From NCBI GenBank assembly GCA_964407695.1, contig CAYOWQ010000007.1:62001-126000 (forward strand): DNA of 64,000 nt. The letters run 5' to 3'. Source of the stretch: CAYOWQ01 sp964407695 (GTDB lineage Bacteria > Planctomycetota > Phycisphaerae > Phycisphaerales > SM1A02). The position numbers and the translations under genes are program-made. This document shows positions 7,681 to 16,494 of the stretch, piece by piece. Within the stretch, counting starts at the first letter, position 1, and every line of letters starts with the position of its first letter. The notes beneath the pieces were generated by a model. That model searched no databases. It saw nothing but the letters and a program-made list of their open reading frames with translations, and had not been told where the DNA came from.

Positions 7681-9624
7681 ATGATCCACCTCGACCCTCC
7701 ACGCCTCTGCGCTCCAATTGCCCTGCTTGCGAGTTCCGTGTTGTGTTCCGGGGCTGCCGCGAACATCACATGGTCCATTAGTCCACTGAGCGGATACGCC
7801 TACAAGGTTTCCCAGATGCCCGACTTTGACCAGCTTCGCACCATAGGCATGGGCAAGCCGGGATTCCCCAACGACGGCAACATGTATTGCGCACCCACCG
7901 CCACCGCAAATGCGGCGGCGTATGTGAATTACCATGGTTATCCAGACATTCTGCCGGTACTGGGCCAGACGTGGGGCGAATGGCTGACGTATGGCAACCC
8001 TCAATACATTGTGTCCAACATCGGGATAGACCTGCTTGCCAGCGCCATGGGCACCCATCCGGTCAACGGCACCGGAGGTGCAGGCTTTCTCGACGGGGCT
8101 TCGGCCTATTTCAATTCAGACTGGTTTACGGTGCAGACCGTGTGGTCGAGCCCTTCCACGCCGATTACCGCCATTACGCTTTTCACTGCGGGCGCGCAGG
8201 GGCCGCATCCGTCGCTGATCCTGCCCACGGTGGGCTGGTACACCCAGAACGGCGACACGCTGACGAGAAACGGCGGGCACGTACTCACGCTGACCGAGGT
8301 TGGCGGCACCACGTCCGGTGACTATCTGACATGGAGAGATCCGGCCAACACCGGCGGTGACAGCATGTTCAGCCAGTCCGAATTCAAATCGCAGTATTAC
8401 ACGCTGACCAATTCCTCCAAGAAGGTCAACGGCGTCTCTCGCACGATGGCGAGGGTGAATGGATATGGCTCGGGCTGGCTCGACGGATACATGCGCATCA
8501 CGCCGATCTATGGGCTCGTGGCCAAACCCGGATTCCTCGTGTTCAAGTACATTCAGCCGAAGGTCTTGGAGTTTCAGAATGACGACGACAAGGAGATTAC
8601 GATTTCCAATCTTCCCGTCATCGATATGAGCCTCATGCCCGATTCCGGCAAATCGGTCTACCTGACCAAACCCGTGGGTGCTGCCGGCAAGGTGTCAATG
8701 TTTAACCCGACCGACCAAACATCGAGCGAGATCCCGGTGCCCATCGCCGACCCGAAGAAAGTAGTGACCGGCCGACGCGGCGAAATCTATGTGCTCGACG
8801 GGCCCAAGATGATCAAATGCATGCAGCCGCCGGCATCTGCCACAGCAGGCTGGTCTGTCGTCAACATTTTCCCGCCGTTCAATCTTGCGGACCTTGCTTA
8901 CGACGACTTCCAGGATCGGCTGGTGGGGCTGAGCGCTGAGGCGAAGCAGATGTGGATTCGTCCCTATTGCGATGGAAGCACCGATTGCCCGGTCACAGGC
9001 GTGGCCCTTCCGGTCGAGATTCCCGCGATGAACCCCAACCTCGCATCGATGGATGTGGACGGAAAGACCGGCGTCATCTGGCTGACATCCGGCAACCTCA
9101 CCAAGATCTACGGGCTTTCGGATCAGGGCGGCGTGGCTGGCCGGGGCGGCCGCGAAGGCGGTGTCGCGGCCGGCTGGACCTCGATCTACACCATTACAGA
9201 CCCGTTGATCGTCAATCCACGGGGTCTTGCGGTCGACAACATCGGGCGAATCTGTTTTGAGTCCAATGGAGTCTTGAGGGTTCTCATGAACGGCAAGGAT
9301 GGATACGTCGAAGACGTAGACAACCCGATGAACGGCAAGACCGGAATCTCCAGCATTGTGCTGATGCCGCAGAGCCGAACGAACTTTGATCCGGCGCTTC
9401 ATGATGGCCCGGGCTGGACCAACAACGTGCTGCCGACCGAATTCGGCCCGGACGTAGTCGATTGCGACGCTGATCTGGACGTCAACAATGTTGTCGACGG
9501 TGCGGATCTCGGACTGCTTCTGGCACAATGGGGATCTGATGGCACCGCGGATTTCAACGACGACGATGTGGTCGATGGCGCGGACCTGGGCATTCTGCTG
9601 AGCCTGTGGGGGAACTGCCCGTAA
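7681..9624 (+). CDS. Secreted protein: probable C39-like cysteine peptidase domain, propeller-like region, dockerin tail
   Basis: A 647-residue exported protein. The ATG at 7681 follows GGAGAGACCC and begins a signal peptide (about residues 1-27, ending near CSGAAA). Residues about 45-260 resemble a papain-fold C39-like domain: Cys70 in GNMYCAPTATANA, His200 in NGGHVLTLTEV and Asp220 in YLTWRDP fall in the order and context of a Cys-His-Asp triad. Residues about 290-590 contain repeated blade-like stretches (GRRGEIYVLDGP, ASMDVDGKTGVIWLT, PRGLAVDNIGRICF) that suggest an NHL-type beta-propeller. The last 55 residues are two dockerin-like repeats with the core VDGADLGLLL/VDGADLGILL. A secreted protease or peptide-binding protein is inferred; the triad has not been aligned against a profile. 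Confidence 0.65.
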   Translation: MIHLDPPRLCAPIALLASSVLCSGAAANITWSISPLSGYAYKVSQMPDFDQLRTIGMGKPGFPNDGNMYCAPTATANAAAYVNYHGYPDILPVLGQTWGEWLTYGNPQYIVSNIGIDLLASAMGTHPVNGTGGAGFLDGASAYFNSDWFTVQTVWSSPSTPITAITLFTAGAQGPHPSLILPTVGWYTQNGDTLTRNGGHVLTLTEVGGTTSGDYLTWRDPANTGGDSMFSQSEFKSQYYTLTNSSKKVNGVSRTMARVNGYGSGWLDGYMRITPIYGLVAKPGFLVFKYIQPKVLEFQNDDDKEITISNLPVIDMSLMPDSGKSVYLTKPVGAAGKVSMFNPTDQTSSEIPVPIADPKKVVTGRRGEIYVLDGPKMIKCMQPPASATAGWSVVNIFPPFNLADLAYDDFQDRLVGLSAEAKQMWIRPYCDGSTDCPVTGVALPVEIPAMNPNLASMDVDGKTGVIWLTSGNLTKIYGLSDQGGVAGRGGREGGVAAGWTSIYTITDPLIVNPRGLAVDNIGRICFESNGVLRVLMNGKDGYVEDVDNPMNGKTGISSIVLMPQSRTNFDPALHDGPGWTNNVLPTEFGPDVVDCDADLDVNNVVDGADLGLLLAQWGSDGTADFNDDDVVDGADLGILLSLWGNCP

Positions 9625-9791
9625 TGAATGACTGGCCGCGAATGATGCATGCAGGCCAATAGGTGAATCAGGGGCACCGATAGACGATCCTTCGATTCCG
9701 CGGTTCAGGCCTGAAATTCCTGCAAGATGAGAGGAACAAAGCTACATGTGTGCGAGAGATGCCCGCGCAAGGGGCATCCGGAGCAAACGAC

Positions 9792-11351
9792 ATGTACCTA
9801 GAGCAAACGCTTGCGTGGACAACACGCTTCCTTCGACAGATTCCGGACTCCGCATCGCAATCTCAAACGGCCCGCCGCGCATCACTTTTTCTAGTGGGAG
9901 CCCTTTCCACCTCGAGCCACTCGGAATCGCTCGCACCTACGTGGATCAGCTACGAGGCCGGCAAGACTGTGCAAGCGGAAAGCGCAGGGAAGGTGGTGGT
10001 TGATTCGGGCGGATCAGCGACTGTGCTCGGTTCGGCCTTCAGCTCTGCATCATCTGACTATGTCATCGTGATGCGATACAACTCGGCGGGCAGACAGGAG
10101 TGGATAAGGTCGTTCGACACCAACACCTTGGGTTCCGACATTCCTGCAGATCTGGAGCAAGCGCCTGACGGTGGAGTGTGGCTCACGATCCAGCATTTCA
10201 CGCTCGAGCCCAGCATAGAGATCTTGCGATTGGATGTCGCCGGCCGGGTTCTTTGGTCAACTGATGTACCCGCATCGGGAGGCAAGGGCGTATTCGAATC
10301 GCAATTGACGCCTCATCTTGCTGTGGATCTGCAGCATGGTCCGCCTCGAATCTATGCGGCGTTTACCCACAACGGCGATTATCGCGTACTCCGTCTGGAC
10401 GACGGAGGTCAATTGGTATGGGACCACTCCTGGTCAAGTGGCGGAGACTCTGCAGATCAACCTACCGACATTGCCGTTGGATTCAACGGCGATGTGTATG
10501 TCAGCGGAATCAGTGGGTTGGCTGAAGCCGGATACGGCACGATCGGCATGTCGCCCGATGGAGCCGTGAAATGGACTCACAGTCAACCTGGAGCGTTTGG
10601 ATCAATCCTGACTGATCCGATTGTCAAGGCGCATCCAACGGGAGGCGCAATTGTCGCAGCATCGCCCGAAACTGTCTGCGGCGGATTTGAAACGCGCGTC
10701 TGGCGCGTTGGTGATGATGGCGCGGAGCAATGGGACGTGGTGTTTGGAGGCCAGCGATGCAGCGACAACTTCGGCCCTACAAGCCTTGCAGTATCATCGG
10801 ACGGGCGAATTGCGACCTGTGCCAGCACCGTAAATCCGGTGAGCTGGCGCACGATGCTTCTGAATGGCGCAGGCCGTGAACTTTGGTCGGCCGAGTGGAT
10901 TAATCCCAACTCAGCGGGTGACATGCCGGAGTCGATCCTGTTCGATCCATTCGGGGGAGTTGTCGTAACCGGCGTGCATCAATCGGCCCCGGCTCTGGAT
11001 GGGTTCGGTCTCATACGTTACGACCAGGAGGGACGCGAGTCCTGGAACTGGTCCGCTGCCAATCCAACGGCCGGCGGTGGCGTTGCGATAGCCATCGATT
11101 CTGGCAATACGACCTATGTCGTTGGGCGCAACTGGGGCGGTCCAGGCGTGGGCGAACGCGCCATGACGATACGATTCGATCCGCCTCCGTCATTCGTCGC
11201 TGGAGACCTGAATCAGGATCTGGTTGTGGATGGCGCCGATCTCGGCCTCTTGCTTGGCAGTTGGGGATCGTCCGACTCGGCAGCCGACCTCAACGGCGAT
11301 GGGTCAGTCGATGGATCAGACCTTGGCCTTCTTCTGGGATACTGGAGCTAA
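9792..11351 (+). CDS. Propeller-repeat protein with dockerin-like C-terminus
   Basis: A 519-residue protein. The start at 9792 is chosen because GGAG lies eight bases upstream; an in-frame ATG at 9750 has no clear ribosome site. No classic signal peptide follows either start. A short hydrophobic stretch (SLFLVGALST) sits about 30-40 residues in, so export is uncertain or the true start differs. The body is built of about 50-residue repeats with phrases such as VVVDSGGSATVLG, DIAVGFNGDVYVSG and LAVSSDGRIATCAS, typical of SBBP-type beta-propellers. The protein ends in two dockerin-like repeats with the core VDGADLGLLLGSWG. It follows another dockerin-tailed protein on the same strand after a 167-base gap. 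Confidence 0.65.
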   Translation: MYLEQTLAWTTRFLRQIPDSASQSQTARRASLFLVGALSTSSHSESLAPTWISYEAGKTVQAESAGKVVVDSGGSATVLGSAFSSASSDYVIVMRYNSAGRQEWIRSFDTNTLGSDIPADLEQAPDGGVWLTIQHFTLEPSIEILRLDVAGRVLWSTDVPASGGKGVFESQLTPHLAVDLQHGPPRIYAAFTHNGDYRVLRLDDGGQLVWDHSWSSGGDSADQPTDIAVGFNGDVYVSGISGLAEAGYGTIGMSPDGAVKWTHSQPGAFGSILTDPIVKAHPTGGAIVAASPETVCGGFETRVWRVGDDGAEQWDVVFGGQRCSDNFGPTSLAVSSDGRIATCASTVNPVSWRTMLLNGAGRELWSAEWINPNSAGDMPESILFDPFGGVVVTGVHQSAPALDGFGLIRYDQEGRESWNWSAANPTAGGGVAIAIDSGNTTYVVGRNWGGPGVGERAMTIRFDPPPSFVAGDLNQDLVVDGADLGLLLGSWGSSDSAADLNGDGSVDGSDLGLLLGYWS

Positions 11352-11491
11352 CAGACGCCTCGTCACAATCCGGGTGGATATGCCGTAGTCACTTGTGCCA
11401 TCGTGCTAGCAAGCTAGGGGAGGACGTTAGCGGCAACGCAGGCCCCGGCCGTTGGCGAAATCGCCGGTAACCGTTAGCATGGCGCGGTTTC

Positions 11492-12616
11492 ATGGCCAAG
11501 GCATACACACCAGGATTGAAGGTTGCAGCCCGTACGGTTCATCGTTCCCGACGCGCGCTTCCGATTTCCGGTGAGGTTCTGGTTAAGGTAGGTCAGAGGG
11601 TCCGGGGGTCAGAAGTCGTGGCTCGGACCTTCATGCCCGGCGACATTACGCCGGTCAACGTGGCCAATCTGCTTTCGTGCCAGGCATCCGACGTTCCCGC
11701 CTTCATGCTGAAGAAGATCGGCGACACCGTGGCTGACGGCGAGGTCATCGCCCGCTCTCGCGGCATGTTCGGCATGTTCAAAACGGAGGCCAAGGCGCGC
11801 AGTGGTGGCACCATTGAGAACATCTCCGGGGTGACGGGACAAGTCATGCTTCGCGGCACGCCGATTCCGGTTCAGGTGCTGGCGTATCTTGACGGTGTCG
11901 TTGTGGAGGTGCTGCCTGGCGAGGGGTGTATCGTTCAATCGGAATGCGTCCTCGTCCAGGGCATCTTCGGCATTGGCGGCGAGGCATTCGGTAAAGTCCG
12001 GTTGGCATGCAAGTCGCCCGACGAGACATTGCACGAAGACCTCATTCGACCCGACATGAAGGGGGAGATCATCATCGGCGGCGCAAGGATGACCGTTGAG
12101 GCCATTCGCACGGCGCGTTCAGTAGGTGCTGCGGCGATTATTGCCGGCGGCATCGACGATCAGGATCTCAAGGATTTCCTCGGATACGACCAGGGCGTCG
12201 CGATTACGGGAAGCGAGCAGCTCGGCTTGACGGTGATCATCACGGAAGGCTTTGGCGACATCGCCATGGCCCATCGAACCTTTGACCTGCTTCGACGGCA
12301 TGAGGGCTATGAGGCCAGTGTGAATGGTGCCACACAGATTCGTGCGGGCGTGATGCGGCCGGAAATCATCATTGCACTGCCGACCGGCGGCGGTCCGATG
12401 GATTCCGGACGCACCGAGGCCGGCTATCTCGAAATCGGCACCCCGGTGCGGATCATTCGCGATCCGCATTTCGGACTGATCGGAACGGTCAGCGACCTTC
12501 CGCCGGAGCCTCACGTGCTCGGATCCGGCTCGAAGGCTCGGGTTCTGGAGGTCAAGCTCGATTCAGGCGAGAGCGTCGTGATTCCGCGGGCGAACGTGGA
12601 GCTTATTGAGGAATGA
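11492..12616 (+). CDS. Barrel-sandwich/KOW-like conserved protein, first gene of membrane operon
   Basis: A 374-residue soluble protein. The N-terminal 140 residues contain two half-motifs of biotinyl/lipoyl barrel-sandwich folds (GEVLVKVGQRVRGSEVVA and GDTVADGEVIARS, then GGTIENISG), but no lysine in a carrier-type MKM turn. A central region of about residues 150-290 alternates strands and helices and includes AAAIIAGGIDDQDLKDFLGY. The C-terminal 60 residues (GTPVRIIRDPHFGLIGTV to VVIPRANVELIEE) look like a KOW-type small barrel. The stop overlaps the start of the next gene by four bases, so it is the first gene of the operon that runs to 17229. I do not know its function. It could be an adaptor for the membrane proteins encoded after it. 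Confidence 0.7.
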   Translation: MAKAYTPGLKVAARTVHRSRRALPISGEVLVKVGQRVRGSEVVARTFMPGDITPVNVANLLSCQASDVPAFMLKKIGDTVADGEVIARSRGMFGMFKTEAKARSGGTIENISGVTGQVMLRGTPIPVQVLAYLDGVVVEVLPGEGCIVQSECVLVQGIFGIGGEAFGKVRLACKSPDETLHEDLIRPDMKGEIIIGGARMTVEAIRTARSVGAAAIIAGGIDDQDLKDFLGYDQGVAITGSEQLGLTVIITEGFGDIAMAHRTFDLLRRHEGYEASVNGATQIRAGVMRPEIIIALPTGGGPMDSGRTEAGYLEIGTPVRIIRDPHFGLIGTVSDLPPEPHVLGSGSKARVLEVKLDSGESVVIPRANVELIEE

Positions 12617-13974
12617 AAAACAGACAGCCAGGGATGATCTTCATCGGAATTCTTCTGGCGATTGCATGCATCAGGAACGCGATGGCGGCGGATCCACCAA
12701 ATCCACCCGCCCGCGTCACAGCCTCGGTCTCTGGAAACGCAATTGAAGTGAGTTGGGAGGCGCCGCAATCGGATGAGCCGCCCGCAACGGGATATCGAGT
12801 CCTTCTGAAACGATCTCTGTCTCAAAACGAGCTATCAAGACTTGATGCAAAGGCCGGAGAGGCTCGTGATGCAGCCGTCGCGGCTGGAGAGAGCGACACC
12901 GCTGCCCTGCAGGCATTTGAAGCATCACGCAGAGATCAATTGAATTTGCTCTGGGCCGCCGAACCCATTGAAACTGTGGTGCTCAAGACACCGGAGACGA
13001 CGAGCCTTGTGATCCCGCCTGTCCAGGAGGGCACGTGGGAGGTGAGCGTTGTTGCGATTGGCGTTGACGGTTCAGAATCGTTTTCCACCGAGCCTGTTTC
13101 CGTCACTTTTTCAACTGCCGCAAGTGCCACACCTGCTTCGGTTACGACCACGAACAAACCCTGGTACAGAGAGCTGTTCAATACTTCGAAGGCCTGGGTG
13201 GCGCTCCTCTTTGTCATCCTTGCCGGACTGGTTCTCTCCTGCATTCAACTGGCTCGCAGCGGCCGAGAAATGTGGGTGCGCCGAATTGCTGCACTCGATG
13301 CAGTGGATGAAGCTGTCGGCCGTGCCACTGAGATGGGGCGTCGTGTCCTTTTTGTTCCCGGGGTTCAGGACATGGACGACATCGGCACGATTGCAGGCGT
13401 AAGCATTCTTGGCCGCGTGGCAAAGACTGTCGCGCGTTATGGTGCCGATCTCGAGGTGCCAACGAGCAAGTCATTGGTCATGACGGCCTGCCGCGAAACT
13501 GTCCAGGCGTCCTTCTTTGAAGCGGGGCGTCCCGACGCATTCAACGCGGATCACATTCCGTACATTACCGATGATCAATTCGGATATGTCGCATATCTTG
13601 TTGGGGACATGGTTCGGACGAGGCCAGCCGCGTGCCTGTACATGGGGGCATTTTTCGCAGAGAGCCTGCTCCTCGCCGAAACCGGAAATGCAATCGGTGC
13701 CATCCAGATCGCCGGCACACGAGAGCCGGCTCAACTTCCGTTCTTTGTAGCAGCGTGTGACTACACGTTGATCGGCGAGGAGTTCTTCGCCGCCTCAGCC
13801 TACCTCTCCAAGGAGCCGGACCAGTTGGGCAGCCTGAAGGGTCAGGACCTCTGCAAGCTCTTTCTTGGAATCATTCTGCTAGCTGGTTGCATCTTGGCGA
13901 CGATTGCGTCATTGACCGAATCAGGCGAGCTTCAATCATGGGTCGACTATCTGACGCAGGTTATCCTCGCGTAG
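12613..13974 (+). CDS. Fibronectin-III / DUF6754-like membrane protein
   Basis: A 453-residue protein whose ATG overlaps the previous stop. Residues 1-25 are a signal peptide ending at AMAA. Residues about 30-170 form a fibronectin type III domain (PARVTASVSGNAIEVSWE), interrupted by a charged helix, so this part faces the periplasm. One transmembrane helix follows (about 194-214). A cytoplasmic domain of about residues 218-412 has the strongly patterned phrases GRRVLFVPGVQDMDDIGTIA, GAFFAESLLLAETGNAIGA and CDYTLIGEEFFAASAYLS, which I recognise as DUF6754. A second helix (about 414-434) is near the C-terminus. The function of DUF6754 is not known. Its conserved, loop-rich text suggests a binding or catalytic pocket at the membrane face. 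Confidence 0.7.
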   Translation: MKNRQPGMIFIGILLAIACIRNAMAADPPNPPARVTASVSGNAIEVSWEAPQSDEPPATGYRVLLKRSLSQNELSRLDAKAGEARDAAVAAGESDTAALQAFEASRRDQLNLLWAAEPIETVVLKTPETTSLVIPPVQEGTWEVSVVAIGVDGSESFSTEPVSVTFSTAASATPASVTTTNKPWYRELFNTSKAWVALLFVILAGLVLSCIQLARSGREMWVRRIAALDAVDEAVGRATEMGRRVLFVPGVQDMDDIGTIAGVSILGRVAKTVARYGADLEVPTSKSLVMTACRETVQASFFEAGRPDAFNADHIPYITDDQFGYVAYLVGDMVRTRPAACLYMGAFFAESLLLAETGNAIGAIQIAGTREPAQLPFFVAACDYTLIGEEFFAASAYLSKEPDQLGSLKGQDLCKLFLGIILLAGCILATIASLTESGELQSWVDYLTQVILA

Positions 13975-13999
13975 TGATGTATCGGAGCCAATTCACCTT

Positions 14000-14698
14000 A
14001 TGAAGCGACTCGTACCACTCTTGATCACCGCCATTGGTGGCTTCGTCATCATCCTGACCTTCTTCGTCCCGCTCATCGAAGGCTGGGGTGGTGAAATCAG
14101 TAACTGGTTTACCATTCTGGCGGCCGTTGCCTATGTGCTCGGGGGCGGAAATCTTCTGAAGATTCAGCTCCAGCGAATCTCCGACCGGAGGCCGGGATGG
14201 GGATACGCGGCCATCACGCTTATCGCCTTCCTTGCAACGCTCATCGTCGGCCTCCTTAAGGTCGGCGTTACCCCGCCAGAGAATCATCCCACGATGCCGT
14301 GGGCGGGTCCGTATGAATCGGAGGGTGGTGCATTCTGGTGGCTCTATACCTACGCCTTCTCTCCCCTTCAGGCGTCCATGTTCGCGATGCTGGCGTTCTT
14401 CGTGGCGTCGGCCGCATTCCGTGCCTTCCGAGCCAAGAATGTTGAGGCGACCCTGCTTCTCGGAACCGCATTCATCGTGCTACTTGGTCGAACGTTTGCA
14501 GGTTACGTCCTGACGGCGTGGATTCCTGATTCGCTGTCCGGTCTCCGCATCCCGGAACTAACAACCACGATCCTTCAGGTCTTCAACGCCGCCGGACAGC
14601 GTGCGATCATGATTGGGATCGCACTTGGAATTGTCGCGAGCGCCCTGCGGATCATTCTCGGTATTGATCGCTCCTACCTCGGATCGGATGGAGGCTGA
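14000..14698 (+). CDS. Unrecognised integral membrane protein (about six helices)
   Basis: A 232-residue, very hydrophobic protein with about six predicted transmembrane helices, near residues 5-25, 33-52, 68-88, 118-145, 150-172 and 198-220. Short loops contain RISDRRPGWGY and a tryptophan-rich segment (GGAFWWLYTYAFSPLQ) that probably lies at the membrane surface. I do not recognise a transporter or enzyme family. It begins 25 bases after the DUF6754-like gene and ends three bases before the next start, so co-translation is likely. It is presumably a subunit of the same membrane assembly. Confidence 0.65.
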   Translation: MKRLVPLLITAIGGFVIILTFFVPLIEGWGGEISNWFTILAAVAYVLGGGNLLKIQLQRISDRRPGWGYAAITLIAFLATLIVGLLKVGVTPPENHPTMPWAGPYESEGGAFWWLYTYAFSPLQASMFAMLAFFVASAAFRAFRAKNVEATLLLGTAFIVLLGRTFAGYVLTAWIPDSLSGLRIPELTTTILQVFNAAGQRAIMIGIALGIVASALRIILGIDRSYLGSDGG

Positions 14699-14701
14699 CC
14701 T

Positions 14702-15556
14702 ATGCTGAACTGGCTCAAAGGAATGGATCGGCGCTGGATCTTCCTGGCGATGCTGCTCACCGTCACGATTCCCATCGCGATCCAGAAGACGTATCCCGAG
14801 GCCACGACACAGATCGTTCAGGATGCCTTCGATACAATTGAATCGCTGCCCAGCGGATCCAGGGTGCTCTTCGCAATGGATTACGATCCGGGCAGCAAGG
14901 CGGAATTGCACCCCATGGCCGAAGCGCTCACGCGCCACTGCTGTGAAAAGGGTCACAAGATTATCTATATGTCGATGTGGCCAGGGGCCGGCCCCTTGGT
15001 CGACAGCGTAACCTCCATCATTGAAACCGAGTTTGCCGACACCTACGTCTACGGTCGGGATTACACCAATCTTGGGTTCAAGGCTGGCAATGAAATGGTC
15101 ATCAAGGTGATTGCTGACGACCTTCGCAAGCAGTTTCAGACAGACAAGCGGGGAAACAACCTGGATTCCATGGATGTTACAAGGGGACTTAAGAATATCC
15201 AGGCGGTTGACCTGGTGATCTCCGTCTCCGCGGGCACTCCGGGAGCCAAAGAATGGGTCCAGCAGGTCGGCAATCGATTCCACATCCCCGTCATTGCCGG
15301 CTCAACTGGCGTGCAGGCAACACAACTCTATCCCTATTACCCCAATCAGACGGTCGGGCTCCTGGCCGCCATCAAGGGGGCAGCGGAATTTGAAGCTGCA
15401 CTTGTTAAGAATTATCCCAGATACGCCGAGAAGGGCAAGACCTCCGCAATCCAGAAGATGGCGCCTCAGCTCTGGGGGCATTTGCTTATGATTTTCCTCA
15501 TCATCCTCGGCAACGTGGTGTACTTCCTTGACCGTCAACGTGGAGGTCGCCAATGA
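14702..15556 (+). CDS. Unrecognised protein: soluble domain between two membrane helices
   Basis: A 284-residue protein with GGAGG six bases before the ATG. A membrane helix at about residues 11-28 and another at about 257-277 bracket a soluble domain of about 225 residues. That domain begins with a strand and turn (SRVLFAMDYDPGSKAELHP) and contains YGRDYTNLGFKAGNE and VDLVISVSAGTPGAKEWVQQ, suggesting alternating beta/alpha (Rossmann-like) architecture. No known nucleotide-binding or catalytic motif is complete. The topology places the whole domain on one side of the membrane. Its stop overlaps the start of the next gene (ATGA). Function unknown. Confidence 0.65.
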   Translation: MLNWLKGMDRRWIFLAMLLTVTIPIAIQKTYPEATTQIVQDAFDTIESLPSGSRVLFAMDYDPGSKAELHPMAEALTRHCCEKGHKIIYMSMWPGAGPLVDSVTSIIETEFADTYVYGRDYTNLGFKAGNEMVIKVIADDLRKQFQTDKRGNNLDSMDVTRGLKNIQAVDLVISVSAGTPGAKEWVQQVGNRFHIPVIAGSTGVQATQLYPYYPNQTVGLLAAIKGAAEFEAALVKNYPRYAEKGKTSAIQKMAPQLWGHLLMIFLIILGNVVYFLDRQRGGRQ

Positions 15557-16485
15557 AAAGAGAGACGACCATCTGGCTCATTGTCTTTCTGTTTGGTGCG
15601 GCGGGGCTGTTCTACAACGCCGTCATCCGAAATTCCGGGATGGCGAAGGTCTATGTGGCCGCAGAACCCGTGGATCCGGCCAATCCAACCGCCGGCTATC
15701 GATATGAAGAAGTCACTCCGAAGGATTACGCCCAGCATGCCCCTGGAGTGGAACTTAGTATTCCGCGCACAGTCGGAGTATGGTTTGCGGCATTTTTTAC
15801 ATTATGCATCTTCTCGTTTCTCTATCGGGATAACCCGTTCTACAAGGTTGCAGAGTCGGTATTCATTGGCGTCTCTGCCGCATATTACATGGTCGCCGGC
15901 TTCTGGGACACCATTGTTCAATTGCTGATGGCCAAGCTGCTTCCAAGCATCACGCACGACTGGGCGATGCCCGATATGGTCGTCCCGTCCAGTCCAAACA
16001 CGGTCGGCGAATTTACCGAACGATGGATTCGGCTCATTCCGCTCGCGCTTGGAATCATGCTGCTGTGGCGCCTTGCTCCGAGGGGACAGTGGATTTCCCG
16101 GTGGCCTCTGGCGGTCATCATTGGCACAATGGCGGGCCTGCGGATGGTGACCTATGTTCAGACCGACCTCCTGGGTCAGGTCGGAAATTCGATTCTCCCT
16201 CTATTCGCTCGCGACGGAAGTGGTGCCTTCGACCTCTGGCAGTCGCTTCGCAATATCGGTGTCGTCGGGGGTGTGCTCTTCTGCCTGACGTATTTCTTCT
16301 TCAGTGTGGAACACAAGGGTGCTATCGGCCGTGCCGCTCGGACCGGCATCTGGATCCTGATGATCACCTTCGGTGCATCCTTTGCCCTGACGGTCATGGG
16401 GCGAATTGCGTTGCTCTCCGAACGGATTCAATTCCTGATGGATTCATGGCTCTGGCTTATCGACCCGACCAACGCACGCGGATAG
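15553..16485 (+). CDS. Unrecognised integral membrane protein (about eight helices)
   Basis: A 310-residue membrane protein overlapping the previous gene by four bases. After a first helix (about 6-26) there is a roughly 45-residue extramembrane loop, then about seven more helices. A conserved-looking stretch, DNPFYKVAESVFIGVSAAYY, starts the third helix and SVEHKGAIGRAARTG lies in a late loop. I do not recognise a family. It is the last of four consecutive membrane proteins in the operon, and the ABC ATPase gene starts ten bases after its stop. Together with the 14000-14698 product it could form the permease-like core of a complex, but that is inference. Confidence 0.65.
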   Translation: MKRETTIWLIVFLFGAAGLFYNAVIRNSGMAKVYVAAEPVDPANPTAGYRYEEVTPKDYAQHAPGVELSIPRTVGVWFAAFFTLCIFSFLYRDNPFYKVAESVFIGVSAAYYMVAGFWDTIVQLLMAKLLPSITHDWAMPDMVVPSSPNTVGEFTERWIRLIPLALGIMLLWRLAPRGQWISRWPLAVIIGTMAGLRMVTYVQTDLLGQVGNSILPLFARDGSGAFDLWQSLRNIGVVGGVLFCLTYFFFSVEHKGAIGRAARTGIWILMITFGASFALTVMGRIALLSERIQFLMDSWLWLIDPTNARG

Positions 16486-16494
16486 CCTCGTCGA

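Noticed and set aside
8695..9528. 277-residue minus-strand open frame inside the C39/dockerin gene
   Set aside because: Antisense shadow; low-complexity composition and no start signal.
14558..15283. 241-residue minus-strand open frame in the membrane operon
   Set aside because: Antisense to two tightly coupled genes; no motif and no ribosome site.
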